A model generated the notes under the pieces. It saw only the letters and a program-made list of their open reading frames with translations. It ran no database searches and was not told where the DNA came from. A stretch of DNA of 64,000 nucleotides, taken from Schistocerca nitens (lineage: Eukaryota; Arthropoda; Insecta; Orthoptera; Acrididae). Below, in pieces: positions 11,613-22,794 of this stretch (position 1 is the stretch's first letter; each line of letters opens with the position of its first letter). The position numbers and the translations under genes are program-made. The stretch lies in the NCBI RefSeq assembly GCF_023898315.1, contig NC_064615.1, positions 5,156,501 through 5,220,500 of the forward strand. The letters run 5' to 3'.

Positions 11613-12540
11613 CATCTCCATCTCCATCTCCATCTACATCATCCATACTCCGTAAGCCACCTGACGGTGTGTGGCGGAGGGTACCTTGAGTAACTCTATC
11701 GGTTCTCCCTTCTATTCCAGTCTAGTATTGTTCGTGGAAAGAAAGATTGTCAGTATGCCTCTGTGTGGGCTCTAATCTCTGTGATTTTATCCTCATGATC
11801 TCTTCGCGAGATGTACGTAGGAGGGAGCAATATACTGCTTGACTCCTCGGTGAAGGTATGTTCTCGAAACTTCAACAAAAGCCCGTACCGAGCTACTGAG
11901 CGTCTCTCTGGCAGAGTCTTCCACTGGAGTTTATCTATCATCTCCGTAACGCTTTCTCGATTACTAAATGATCCTGTAACGAAGCGCGCTGCTCTCCGTT
12001 GGATCTTCTCTATCTCTTCTATCAACCCTATCTGGTACGGATCCCACACTGCTGAGCAGTATTCAAGCAGTGGGCGAACAAGTGTACTGTAACCTACTTC
12101 CTTTGTTTCCGGACTGCATTTCCTTAGGATTCTTCTAATGAATCTCAGTCTGGCATCTGCTTTACCGACGATTAATTAATTTTAAATCACTCCTAATGCG
12201 TACTCCCAGATAATTTATGGAATTAACTGCTTCCAGTTGCTGACCTGCTATATTATAGCTAAATGATAAAGGATCTTTCTTTCTATGTATTCGCAGCACA
12301 TTGCTCTTGTCTACATTGAAATTCAATTGCCATTCCCTGCACCATTCGTCAATTCGTTGCAGATACTCCTGCATTTCAGTACAATTTTCCATTGTTACAA
12401 CCTTTCGGTGTACTACAGCAACATCCGCAAAAAGCCTCAGTGAACTTCCGATGTCATCCACAAGGTCATTTATGTATATTGTGAATAGCAACGGTCCTAC
12501 GACACTCCCCTGCGGCGCACCTCAAATCACTCTTACTTCC
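11613..12540 (-). mobile_element. CR1/Jockey-type LINE fragment
   Basis: The reverse strand encodes the second half of a reverse transcriptase in two blocks. The first (12162-12491) has LFTIYINDLVDD and the catalytic-box region, which reads FADV rather than FADD. The second (11750-12049) has MWDPYQIGLIEEIEK and RRAARFVTGSFS. The segment joining them is partly deleted compared with the copy at 18728. The 3' end is a degenerate tandem tail (11613-11645). The lost aspartate and the deletion mean it is inactive. Confidence 0.88.
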
Positions 12541-12637
12541 ACCACTTGAAGATTGTTGTTAGCTGAAGTAGATAGTGGAACAAAGTGCTATTTCATAGGC
12601 AAAACGCGATTGCGGTGTCAACCAAAGTGAAAAAGGG

Positions 12638-12817
12638 TGCCGGCCGGTGTGGCCGTGCGGTTCTAGGCGCTTCAGTCTGGAACCGCGTGACCCTGCCTCG
12701 GGCATGGATATGTGTGATGTCCTTAGGTTAGTTAGGTTTAATTAGTTCTAAGTTCTAGGCGACTGATGACCTCAGAAGGTAAGTCGCATAGTGCTCAGAG
12801 CCATTTGAACCATTTTT
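12638..12817 (+). mobile_element. SINE family 1 with B-box deletion
   Basis: Head and tail match family 1, but about 20 bp covering the B box (the 'tgctacggtcgcaggttcg' region) is missing between GGAACCGCGTGAC and CCTGCCTCGGGC. A perfect 10-bp TSD, TGAAAAAGGG (12628-12637 and 12818-12827), shows a genuine insertion. The deletion may have arisen afterwards, since the B box is needed for polymerase III transcription. Confidence 0.9.
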
Positions 12818-12827
12818 TGAAAAAGGG

Positions 12828-13440
12828 CCGAAAAAGTACACATGGCAGAACTAGCTCCATCTGAATGGGATCTCTCCGTGCTTCTCCCTTGAGCCAGGTC
12901 GCTAGGTCTTTCGTTATCACAGTACTGACCAGCTCGCGGTGGATATTAAATACGGTGGATACTGGAGCAGGAATGACCTGGAAGTAGATGCAATGCCGGG
13001 GAGACTGGTGGGAACGTCAGACTGCGTAAAGCGTCGCTCTCAGGTGGATGAAGGGAGCTTAAATACTTTTTCGACAGAATCAGAAGCGGCAATAAATTCG
13101 AGACCCATCAATCAAGGAGAGAGTGGTGCGGCGTTGACAGCAGTCCACTTCCTAAATGATGGCAAACTGGTAACTATTCCATGTGTAGCAGAAGAAGCGA
13201 CCGAGAACTGGAGAAGTTGTTCTATGAGGAGCGATCAAAAAGTTGCTGTTGGAAGGCCGTACAGCCCAGAATCGGTATGTCATCCAGGCGAAATCGCTTC
13301 GAGCACTGAAACAATCGTCCCACTGAAGCAACAGGCGGGGGATACCTGCTGCTAAGACACCGTGCCCTGCTGCGCATCCTTATCGCCGAGCCTTCGAGGC
13401 CTTTTACAAGGGACCGTAGGCGTGACAGTCGCCTGGGGAG
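12828..13440. other. Unassigned sequence
   Basis: An open frame of 138 codons (12939-13355) has no recognisable domain. The sequence near 13219-13250 (GAGGAGCGATCAAAAAG) resembles a mariner terminal repeat and may be the far end of the relic at 13450-13680. Confidence 0.35.
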
Positions 13441-13449
13441 AGATCACGA

Positions 13450-13680
13450 CTACGGGGTGGGAACTCGAGTGTCTCGCAGATGGACGGCGTCTTGTGCCGA
13501 ACCGCGACCAGCCCGGAACTTGGCGCGCCATTCCACAACGACGGTTTTCAACAAACATCCTGACCTACACACATTCTTCATTGTCTGATGGATGTCTGCC
13601 GGAGATTGTCCTTCGGTAGCAAGAAAAGAATAATAAAACGTTTGTTCTGTTTGGACGCGTTTGGTACTAACGTCGCCATA
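13450..13680 (-). pseudogene. mariner-like transposase N-terminal remnant
   Basis: The reverse-strand frame contains GQSPADIHQTMKNV followed by KTVVVEWRAKFRAGR. This resembles the first helix-turn-helix of mariner-type transposases (a 'short helix, acidic loop, EW...F..GR' pattern). The frame stops soon after, and no DDE/D region is recognisable before the mariner-TIR-like word near 13219-13250, so most of the gene would be deleted. The assignment rests on one domain and is tentative. Confidence 0.4.
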
Positions 13681-14077
13681 GCTCACGTTTCGGCATTTGC
13701 TACATGCACGCCAGAAAGACAAGTAATTCCACACTAGTTCGTTGCCTACGTCTCTGTGCTTACATGCTCGCTTCGGAGTTTCGCTGCGTTGCGTATACGC
13801 TGCGGCAATGGCCTCAAACGGAACTTTTTTGATTGCCCACCAATGCGCGGCACTTGTGGAAGAGAACAGTGGAGGAACAGGTGCGCCACAGTAGACACAA
13901 CAAAATAAGATGCACAGTTCCACGGCCGCCGGATGGAACGAAAATTTGTGGTCCGATCCACGTGGACATTCCCCATGAAGTAGACCAGGCTGGTGAGAAT
14001 GTCGGGAAATATGAGACTGTTACGCCATGTGTTGAAGTATTATAGAAAACTGTCGAGTGTGCTGCTCTCTGCAGCAA

Positions 14078-14078
<1 letters not shown>

Positions 14079-14116
<38 letters not shown>
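14079..14116. repeat. (TG)n microsatellite
   Basis: About 18 perfect TG units. It lies just outside the left end of the Tc1-like element that starts at 14138. Confidence 0.95.
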
Positions 14117-14117
<1 letters not shown>

Positions 14118-14137
14118 TATAACGAAAACTGAGCATA

Positions 14138-15333
14138 CCCTGAAGAGCCAAAGAAACTGGTACGCCTGCATAATATCGTGTGTGCCGCAACACGACGTGG
14201 CATGCACTCGACTAATGTCTGAACTAGCGCTGGAGGAAACTGACACCACGAATCCTGCAGGACTGTCCATAAGTCTATTGGAGTACGAGGGGGTCGCAGA
14301 TCTCTTCTGAAGAGCACGTTGCCAGGCGTCCCACGTTTGCTCAATAATGTTCATGTCTCGGGAGTTCGCTGGTCAGCGGAAGTGTTTAAATTCAGAAGAG
14401 TGTTGCCTGAGCCACTCTGTAGCAATGCTGGACGTGTGGGGCATCACATTGTCCTGCTGGAATTGCACAAGTCCGTCGGAATGCAGAATGGACACGAATG
14501 GATGCAGGTGATCAGACAGGATGCTTACGTACGTGTCACCTGTCAGAGTCGTATCTAGACATATCACGTGTTCCGTATCACTCCAACTGCACACAACCCG
14601 TACCATTACAGAGCCTCCACGAGCTCTAACAGTCCCCTGCTGACATACAGGCTCCATGCATTCATGAGCTTGTCTCCATACCCGTACACGTCCATCCGGT
14701 CGATACAATTTGAAACGAGACTCGTCCGACCAGGCAACATGTTTCCAGTCATCAACAGTCCAATGTCGGTGTTGACGGGCCCAGGCGAGGGGTACAGCTT
14801 TGTGTAGTGGGGTCATCAAGGGTGCACGAGTGGGCCTTCGGCTCCGAAAGCCCATATCGATGACATTTCGTCGAATGGTTCGCAGGCTGCAACTTGTTGA
14901 TGGCCCAGCATTGGAATCTGCAGCAATTTGTGGAAGGGTTGCAGTTCTGTCACGTTGAACGATTCTCTTCAGTCGTCGTTGGTCCCGTTCTTGCACGATA
15001 TTTTTCCGGCCGCAGCAGTGTCGGAGATTTGATGTTTTACCGGATTCCTGATATTCACGGTAGACTCGTGAAATGGTCGTACGGGAAAATCCTCACTTCT
15101 TCGCTACCGCGGAGATGCTGTGTCCCGTCATTCGTGCGCCGATTATAACACCACGTTCAAACTCATTCAAATTTTGATAAACTGCCGTTGTAGCAGCAGT
15201 AACCGGTCTAACAAATGCGCCAGACACTTGTTGTCTTATATAGGTGTTGCCGACCGCAGCGCCGTCTTCTGCCTGTTGACATCTCTCTGTATTTGAATCC
15301 TATGGCTATACCAGTTTCGTTGGGACTTCAGTG
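14138..15333 (-). mobile_element. Tc1-like element, near full length
   Basis: A 1,196-bp element flanked by TA (14136-14137 and 15334-15335). Its ends are imperfect inverted repeats sharing the TGAAG and GAAACTGGTA cores. The length suits the Tc1 superfamily. It encodes one transposase on the reverse strand, described separately. No further insertion lies inside it. Confidence 0.9.
14140..15190 (-). pseudogene. Tc1-like transposase, two nonsense codons
   Basis: One reading frame runs through almost the whole element. In order it has an N-terminal helix-turn-helix (NEFERGVIIGARMTGHSI), a second DNA-binding segment (RDQRRLKRIVQRDRTATL), then WSDESRFKL, QFQQDN and NIIEQTWDAW carrying the D, D and E residues. 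Two in-frame TGA codons interrupt it at 15093-15095 and 14373-14375; both sit where relatives have tryptophan, so each looks like a TGG to TGA change. The expected start also appears lost (ACG where ATG is expected, near 15190). By my count 36 residues separate the second D and the E, not the 34 of classical Tc1. Inactive as it stands. Confidence 0.85.
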
Positions 15334-15335
15334 TA

Positions 15336-15875
15336 GATGCAGTGTCTAAATTGTGTGTGCTAAGTTTACTGTTTTGGAATCCTCTGAATAGCAGTAAGCA
15401 GCACCACTCGCGTCGAGTACCGTATGGAGAAAAACAGCGGGTCAGCGGCGGAGCAGAGCCGGAAAACAGTGCTGACTGGCCACGGCGTATGTCTGCCTGG
15501 TGGCCGGCGCCCAGAGGGGTTACGCCGCGGAGGAGAAAGCGGCTGGCAGGCGTCAGTCTCGTCACACGGCGACAGCAGCCAGCCGACAGCAAGACAGCCG
15601 ACAGCAGGACAGCCGACAGCAGGACAGCGGCGCCGGCCACCGGCCGTGGCTTCCTGTCCAGCCGCGCCACAGGTTGTCTTTCCTTTTTCTCTTCTCCTGT
15701 CGAACGAACAAAGTGCACGGTTTCGAAATATGATGATGTCCGAGCCGTAAGCCAAGTGTCCCGGAAGTCGCGTCGCTCAGCAATTAAGGACGATTCGCAC
15801 TGGGAGCGGGACTGCAGCGTCTCGTGATCGGGGCACGCCCTGAAGTCGACAGTCAGTGTTCGGTTATAAGGAAGG
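15336..15875. other. GC-richer spacer with 15-bp tandem repeat
   Basis: Unassigned apart from three 15-bp tandem units at 15581-15625. The overlapping frames on both strands (15236-15827) are low-complexity products of that repeat and of GC richness, so no gene is called. Confidence 0.45.
15581..15625. repeat. 15-bp tandem repeat, 3 units
   Basis: AGCCGACAGCAAGAC followed by two copies of AGCCGACAGCAGGAC. One substitution separates unit 1 from units 2 and 3. Confidence 0.9.
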
Positions 15876-17449
15876 CCGCACTGAAGATCACATTACCTGT
15901 GGCAAGTACACCTTCCAAATAAAATCTCACGTTCGATTTCTGGGGATGATTTTTGACTCTCGGTTAAGCTGGGCGCCCCACATCCGATCCACCGTTACCA
16001 AGTGTGAAGAAGGTTTAAATGTAATCAGATCACTCACTCGTGTCTGGTGGGGAGCGCACCACAGTGTTTTACTCACCATGTACCGAGGGATAATTCGATC
16101 TCGATTAGACTATGGCTGTCAATTCTACCACACTGCGTCAAAGATTCATCTCTCCAAATTAGATACTCTTCAATATAGAGCCATTCGTACCTGTCTTGGA
16201 GCCATGCGATCGACGCCCACCAACGCCCTTTTAATAGAAGCAGGGGAGATGCCCTTGAGCATTACGCGCCAAATGTTATCGGACAAATTCTACATTCAAG
16301 GCATGACCATTATGGACAGTTCCGTCTATCAAAGTAGAGACTGCATTTATCGACTGTGGATTGCATCCCACAGAAGGAATAAAGTGCCAGCCGTTTGTGC
16401 CAGCTTTGGCACTCGGTCACCTGTCATACATCCTATACAGCGTTCAGCGCATCTACCTGTTTTTGAATATGACCTTCAAACGCTCTGCTCCCAGATCCCA
16501 GTCCATTATTTAAGTACGACCTGGCTGGACAGTACTAATGTCAACGTTGGCTTCAATCGTCTCGTTCAAGCACAATGGCCGGGTTTTCTCTGTGTATATA
16601 CCGATGGCTCCAGAATTCCGCAAGAAGAGTGTACAGGATGCGCCTTTTTCTGCCCTCAGATCCAGATCCGCAAATCCTTCAAACTGCCTACGAGCACTTC
16701 TATTTTTACGGCGGAGACAGTGGCAGTTTTGGAAGCACTTAAGTTTGTCTCTAGCACTTCCTTCCCCAAGATACTGATAGTATCTGACTCGCAATGCTTT
16801 CTTAAAAACATTCAGTACAGTCGATGGAACAAAACAACCAACAGTTATATCTTGAATGTGATATCTGAATATATTCGCAGCACACGCACGGGCCGGACGA
16901 TCCACTCTGGTATCCTCTATAATGATGAAGTTGATGCATTAGCCAAACAAGCGGCAACCTTAGGCACCGTCCTGGATCTGCACCTTCCTTATACAGACTA
17001 CTTACGTGAAGTCAAGGATCACGCAAGACAACAATGGCAGGAAATGTGGAACGTTTCTCAACAAACAAAAGGCGCTTATTACGCAGTGCTACAACCTCGG
17101 ATTCCTTCACAGCCGTGGTTCATCGTTCATGAGGACACATCTGGACCGATCCACGATTTCTACCATCATAAGATTCCGCTTCAATCATGCCTCTTTCCCA
17201 CAACGTCTACATCGGATCAACGTTTACAGCTCACCAGCATGTGAGTGTGATCCTGAGTCGGAAGCTGATGTCAACCACATCTTATTTATGTGCCCCAAAT
17301 TTGACCGTGAACAGTTGGTCTTCCTGAAGACATTGCTGAGTATGGGCTACCATCTTCCTCAATCAGCTTCTTCTCTTTTGTGTACTAAAGACGTTCGTCT
17401 ATATAAAGTGATAGTTAACTTCATCAAGAGTACTGGTTACAATCTGTAG
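15856..17449 (+). pseudogene. LINE ORF2 C-terminal part: RT thumb, RNase H, zinc knuckle
   Basis: A long frame (15856-17244) covers the post-catalytic RT region (HVRFLGMIFDSRLSW, SRLDYGCQFY) and then an RNase H domain. Counting from the first codon, the expected catalytic set is present: D250 (VYTDGS), E287 (TAE), D311 (SDSQ), H350 and D360 (NDEVDALAK). Near 17130 the sense shifts to the +1 frame (17006-17449), which carries the C-terminal zinc-binding segment ACECDPESEADVNHI followed by LFMCPKF, and a stop at 17449. The initiating Met lies at the truncation edge and is not a true start. Apart from that one frameshift it is remarkably clean, so the copy is probably young. Confidence 0.85.
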
Positions 17450-17706
17450 GTTTTAATGGTGTACGTAAATTATAAATATGTCTTGCTGATGAAGATATTT
17501 CAGAATTGGAGTGAATTGTAAGCCAAGACACTTTTAATTATTTTCCAATTCAATTTTTAAAACATTATGTACAAAACTGTAACAGTTAAGCTTTTTATTC
17601 TTGTAACTATGCATTTCTGTATTTGTTGATTCAATTATGTGTACGTTGTCACTATGTGTTGCCGATGGCTAAATTGAGTACACACTCAAAGGCCAAATAA
17701 AAAAAA
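15876..17706 (+). mobile_element. I-type LINE with RNase H, 5' truncated
   Basis: The element begins downstream of the reverse transcriptase catalytic core and ends in AATAAA followed by a short A run at 17696-17708. A short TSD, AAGGAAGG (15868-15875 and 17707-17714), supports a target-primed insertion that truncated the 5' end. An RNase H domain and a 3' poly(A) are typical of the I superclade (I, R1, LOA, Outcast and relatives), but I cannot name the clade. The coding part is described separately. Confidence 0.8.
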
Positions 17707-17714
17707 AAGGAAGG

Positions 17715-18725
17715 TCTCGTCCGTTGTAAAGAAAATTGGGTTTTACTCTCAACATTAAGGGGGGGAGGGGGTTATGGCTTAATCCAGCGTTTATATTTTC
17801 GGCTAAGGCCGAGGAGGAGGCTACAGAGTTTTTAAGTTATGGCGTGCTGAATTTCGAAGTTCGAGTAGGCATATCTCAAAGATATTCCCTTGATCCCTCT
17901 CTCGTTATCCTCACATAGTAGTATTAAATGTGGTGTGAATTCAGGCCTACATCTGTCATGAGAAAAGCAATTAAAAATAACCAGCAGTGACAAGAGCACG
18001 AATGTCGGCTCTGAAGGAGCGCCAATGGTCCTGCTGCCGCCCTCCACCGTCCCAAGCGCGAGTCACACGTTGACCTGGCCGTGACAACAGAGGAGAGGCC
18101 TGCGCTGGACCAGGCTGCCACGCCACGTCGCTCGCCTGGGCAGCGCAGCTCCCAGACATTGCGGCAGGCAACTCTCGGCGTGGTGTGGAGTGACGTTTAC
18201 GTCCCGTTACGTTGGCGCTTAGCTCGAATGTGGCCATTTAAATTACAGGGCAGTTCGTTTAGTGCCACGTGACGTGACGGTGCTGTTATTTCCAGTGTGA
18301 ACTGACAGTTATAAACCAGTTCCTCACATCTCTGGCCACATTTTAGAAAAAAATTTAACAGCGAAGCTAAATAAATGCGATTGGCATACAACTATTTCTT
18401 ACTAGAAGGAAGAAATGTAGGGACAGGTTTTGATACGAGCATGGAACACAGGTCATCAGTGACGTGTGGTGCAGTAATTATGCTGAAATGAAGAGCAGAA
18501 GGTACAAAAATGGAGCGCTGCATCAAACCACCCTTAGACTTAATTTCTATACGACGAGTCAATCAAAGAGCCATGGCTGCGGATATCACACGTGCAGCTT
18601 TAATTCGGAAACACGCTAAATTTTTTGTTCTTTCTGTTCAACCCTTCCGCACAATTTACATTGACCCCAACGCTGGAGTACATTTTCTCTTTACCTCGGT
18701 TCCTTTCTGATATTTAATCTACTCT
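17715..18725. other. Unassigned sequence
   Basis: No element recognised. A G-rich run lies at 17759-17771 and a moderately GC-rich patch at about 18000-18200. The frames at 17832-18272 overlap on both strands and have no domain. Confidence 0.4.
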
Positions 18726-18727
18726 GT

Positions 18728-19840
18728 AGGAATCAGCATGGGTTTCGAAAAAGACGATCGTGTGAAACCCAGCTCGCGCTATTCGTCCACGACACTCAGA
18801 GGCCCATAGACACGGGTTCACAGGTAGATGCCGTGTTTCTTGACTTCCGCAAGGCGTTCGATACAGTTCCCCACAGTCGTTTAATGAACAAAGTAAGACT
18901 ATCAGACCAATTGTGTGATTGGATTGAGGAATTCCTAGATAACAGAACGCAGCATGTCATTCTCAATGGAGAGAACTCTTCCGAAGTAAGAGTGATTTCA
19001 GGTGTGCCGCAGGGGAGTGTCATAGGACCGTTGCTATTCACAATATACATAAATGACCTGGTGGATGACATCGGAAGTTCACTGAGGCTTTTTGCAGATG
19101 ATGCTGTGGTGTATCGAGAGGTTGTAACAATGGAAAATTGTACTGAAATGCAGGAGGATCTGTAGCGAATTGACGCATGGTGCAGGGAATGGCAATTGAA
19201 TCTCAATGTAGACAAGTGTAGTGTGCTGCGAATACATAGAAAGATAGATCCCTTATCATTTAGCTACAAAATAGCAGGTCAGCAACTGGAAGCAGTTAAT
19301 TCCATAAATTATCTGGGAGTACGCATTAGGAGTGATTTAAAGTGGAATGACCATATAAGGTTGATCGTCGGTAAAGCAGATGCCAGACTGAGATTCATTG
19401 GAAGAATCCTAAGGAAATACAATCCGAAAACAAAGGAACTAGGTTACAGTACGCTTGTTCGCCCACTGCTTGAATACTGCTCACCAGTGTGGGATCCGTA
19501 CCAGATAGGGTTGATAGAAGAGGTAGAGAAGATCCAACGGAGAGCAGCGCGCTTCGTTACAGGATCAATTAGTAATTGCGAAAGCGTTACGGAGATGATA
19601 GATAAACGCCAGTGGAAGACTCTGCAGGAGAGACGCTCAGTAGCTCGGTACGGGCTTTTGTTGAAGTTTCGAGAAGATACCTTCACCAAAGAGTCAAGCA
19701 GTATATTGCTCCCTCCTACGTATATCTCGCGAAGAGACCATGAGGATAAAATCAAAGAGATTAGAGCCCACACAGAAGCATACTGCCAATCCTTGTTTCC
19801 GCGAACAATACGAGACTGGAATGGAAGGGAGAACCGATAG
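18728..19840 (+). pseudogene. LINE reverse transcriptase, one nonsense codon
   Basis: RT motifs appear in order: QHGFRKRRSCET, FLDFRKAFDTVPH, SGVPQGSVIGPLLFTIYIND, the catalytic FADDAVV, then GVRIRSDLKWNDHI, LVRPLLEYCSPVWDP and RRAARFVTGS. The frame is open except for a TAG at 19163-19165, between EMQEDL and RIDAWC, where the sister copy at 12162-12491 reads Q; a single C to T change explains it. The stop at the natural end follows RENR near 19840. The endonuclease and 5' RT are missing through truncation. The product would have copied LINE RNA by target-primed reverse transcription. Confidence 0.9.
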
Positions 19841-19905
19841 AGGTACTCAAGGTACCCTCCGCCACACACCGTCAGGTGGCTTGCGGAGTATGGATGTAGA
19901 TGTAG
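18728..19905 (+). mobile_element. CR1/Jockey-type LINE, best copy
   Basis: A 5'-truncated element starting inside the reverse transcriptase (NQHGFRKRRSCETQL) and ending in tandem ATGTAG units (19886-19904). It holds the most complete frame of this family in the window. Partner copies lie at 4111, 11613, 22795, 23730, 43495, 45330 and 47100. No clear TSD was found. Confidence 0.92.
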
Positions 19906-20376
19906 ATGTACTGAAAGGAAACGTCAAACATATTTTAAGATATGATCTTTGTTAATGTTTTCGCGTACCATTGCGTTACAGTAACTGCAATTATTCGTGC
20001 AGACACACTGCATCGTTAGTACACGACCAGTATGCTTCGAAACCTTTGACGTGTGTGACTCGTCGATTTGATTAATTTATACAGTGAGAGTAGAGCAGTG
20101 CTCTGGCGCTGATCCAGCTCGTGCCGTTGGCGGATGGAAACATGGAAGCAGTAACTGCTGAAACCAGTTCTCTTCCGGCCTGAATTGGAGGCCCGGCCAC
20201 CGCCATACACGTGGCAGTATGTAAACGTCGACCAATTGGCAAGTGTCCGAAGGCCTACCACTTAGAGGGCGGTGTGCCTTGGACAAAATGAGTCAACGTG
20301 AAGTCTTGGTGACCCGGCTGCCAAGGACTGCAACACCAGTCTTCGTCCCGCTTTTAGCCATTACCTCGCTGTCTGT

Positions 20377-20411
<35 letters not shown>

Positions 20412-20459
20412 CCTCTCTCGCACACGAGAGTTTACGCAGACCTCTATCTGCAGTCTCAG
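19906..20459. other. Unassigned sequence
   Basis: No element recognised apart from the (CT)n tract at 20380-20408. Confidence 0.4.
20380..20408. repeat. (CT)n microsatellite
   Basis: About 14 CT units, followed by an imperfect pyrimidine-rich tail. Confidence 0.95.
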
Positions 20460-21545
20460 ATATAATCAGGAATCTCTGGAATCACTGTCTGTTAGTTGGG
20501 GAAAACAACAGGAAGAAAGGCAAACCTAAGTTCATAGCGTTTTTAGATTTAGAGAAAGTTTTTGGCAATGTTGACTGGAACACATACTTTAAAATTCTGG
20601 AGGCAGCAAGGATAAAATACAGCTAGTGAAAGCTTATCTACAAATAGTGTCCAAAACCGTAATGCAGTTATAAGAGTGGAAGGACATGAAAAGAAAACAT
20701 AACTTGAGAAGGAGACTTGTTTGTAGCCTACCCTCGATGTTAATCTGTACATTGAGTAAACAGCAAAGGAAATCAAGGAGAAATTTGGAAAATACATTAT
20801 TCAGGAAAATGTAATTTGAACTGTGAGATTTGCCGATGGCACTGTAATTCTGTCAGAGAAGGCAAAAAACATTCAATATCCGTTGAAACGGAATGGATAG
20901 TAATACTTAAAATAAGGTTAACGAAATGTAGTCGAATTAAATGAAGCGATGCTGAGAAAATTTGTCTGGGAAATGAGAGGCTGAAAGTAGTGAATGCGTT
21001 TTGCTATTTAGGAAGACAAATAATTAACGACAGCCGAAATAAAGGGTATACAGAATGGAGGTGGGCAACAGCAAGAAAAAAATTTCCGGAAAGAGAAATG
21101 TGTTAACGTCGAATACAAATTTAAATGTTGGAAATACCTTTCTGAAGATATTTATTTCGAATGTAGCCTTTGACTGAAGTGTGGGCGATAGTTCAGACGA
21201 GAAGAGAATAGAAACTTCTGAAACGTGTTACTATAGCAGAATGTTGAAGATTATATGGGTAGATCTGGTACCTAGGTACTGCATCGAATTGGAAGAAATA
21301 AGTTAATGGCACAGCTTATCTCAAAGGAGGGATTGGTTGCCAGGACACGTCCTGAGACATCGAGGAACCGTCAGTTTGGTAGTGGAAGGAAGAGGGAGGG
21401 GTACAAACTGCAGAGGCAGATTAAAGCCTGAATACAGTAAGCAGATTCAAATGTAGTTATCTGTGACATGAAGAGGCTTATACAGGGTGGACTAGTCTGG
21501 AGAACTGTACCAAACCGACCTCTGAACTAAAGAGCACAAGAAAAA
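20460..21545 (+). mobile_element. RTE-type LINE, old degraded copy
   Basis: Recognisable by similarity to the RTE copy at 32549-33566. In order it has FIAFLDLEKVFGNVDWNT (RT motif, 20535-20590), a catalytic-box relic reading RFADG with a following ILSEKAKN, then CYLGRQIINDS, and the 3' segment with RHRGTVSLVVEG-like sequence. Many stops and frameshifts. It is much more diverged than the other RTE copies, so it is either older or from another subfamily. Confidence 0.75.
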
Positions 21546-21739
21546 TAATCAGGAAGGCAATTTCTCACCCCATAGAATGTGCAGGGTGGTCAGGAACAGT
21601 TTGAAAACCTTGTAAGGGTGTTGCAGGATTGGTTGAGCTGAGGCTAAAGCGTTGACCCTGCAAATGAGTGGAACAGGACCTTTCTTCTGTAAATTATCTG
21701 TCATTTCTGCAGGCCCTACAAGTCGAAAAATCATACCGT

Positions 21740-22420
21740 ATACAGAGAAGAGCAGTCTTTACCATGGTGTGCCCATTGATGAGAGGTTAAACTGGAAGCA
21801 ACACATTGATGGTCTGCTGAAACGTCTGAGTTCAGCTACGTATGCTATTAGAGTTATTGCAAATTTTGGTGATAAGAATCTCATTAAATTAGCTTACTAT
21901 GCCTACTTTCATTCACTGCTTTCGTATGGCATCATATTTTGGGGTAATTCATCGTTGAGTAGAAAAGTATTCATTGCTCAAAAACGTGTAATCAGAATAA
22001 TTGCTGGAGCCCAACCACGGTCACCCTGCAGACATCTATTTAAGGATCTAGGGATCCTCACAGTACCATCACAGCATATATATTCACTTACGAAATTTGT
22101 TGTTAATAATCCAACCCAGTTCAAAAGTAATAGCAGTGAGCATAGCTATAACACCAGGAGAAAGGATGATCTTCACTGTGCAGGGTTAAATCTGACTTTG
22201 GCACAGAAAGGGGTAAATTATGCTGCCACAAAAGTCTTTGGTCACCTACCAAACAGCATCAAAAGCCTGACAGATAGCCAACTAACATTTAAAAATAAAT
22301 TAAAAGAATTTATAGATGACAACTCCTTCTACTCATTGGCTGAAATTTTAGATATAAATTAAGGGGGAAGTGTCGTATTCATGATCTATGGAACAAGTAT
22401 TAATCTAATGTAATCCCCGT
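21740..22420 (+). mobile_element. Jockey-superfamily LINE, C-terminal fragment
   Basis: The frame 21652-22362 is open through the C-terminal part of the reverse transcriptase and beyond: GVPIDERLNWKQHIDGLL, YFHSLLSYGIIFWG, AQKRVIRIIAGAQPRS, and HSYNTRRKDDLH. The sense starts near 21740 and stops at 22362, followed by a short 3' UTR. It is the cleanest copy of the family also seen at 7130, 44030 and 62506. The upstream catalytic half is missing. Confidence 0.85.
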
Positions 22421-22794
22421 AGGGCACTGCTTTTGTGTGTGGCGAACATTCTCTGTCTAGGGTAACGTACTGGCTTGTATATGAGACGTACAAAGAACTT
22501 CAGCGGTGCTCCATATATTCACAACTTTGGTATCAGTCGACAGTGTGGGACATTGTCTATCATCTTTCGGTAGACACGAAATCTGCCGCTTTGCTTGCTC
22601 GGCATTTAGAGTGATGGATTAATACAGGACTATTCAGAAGTACCTGCTGGAACTGAGAAGACGACTACGCGAAAACGAAGAGGAATACGGAAAAGTATCA
22701 CATATCAGCGGACAGAGCATGTCTCCGAGTTTCGATTCGTAATGTACGCCGAGGCCCAGTTGTACCAGGGGCACGCGTGTCGAGACACGTGTAA
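22421..22794. other. Unassigned sequence
   Basis: No element or credible exon recognised. Confidence 0.4.

Noticed and set aside
12939-13355. A 138-codon frame as a host gene
   Set aside because: No domain, splice context or similarity could be named, and one end overlaps a mariner-like terminal word.
15342-15827. A 161-codon frame with TADSRTADSRTA repeats
   Set aside because: It is a translation of the 15-bp tandem repeat in GC-rich DNA, and frames on the other strand are equally long.
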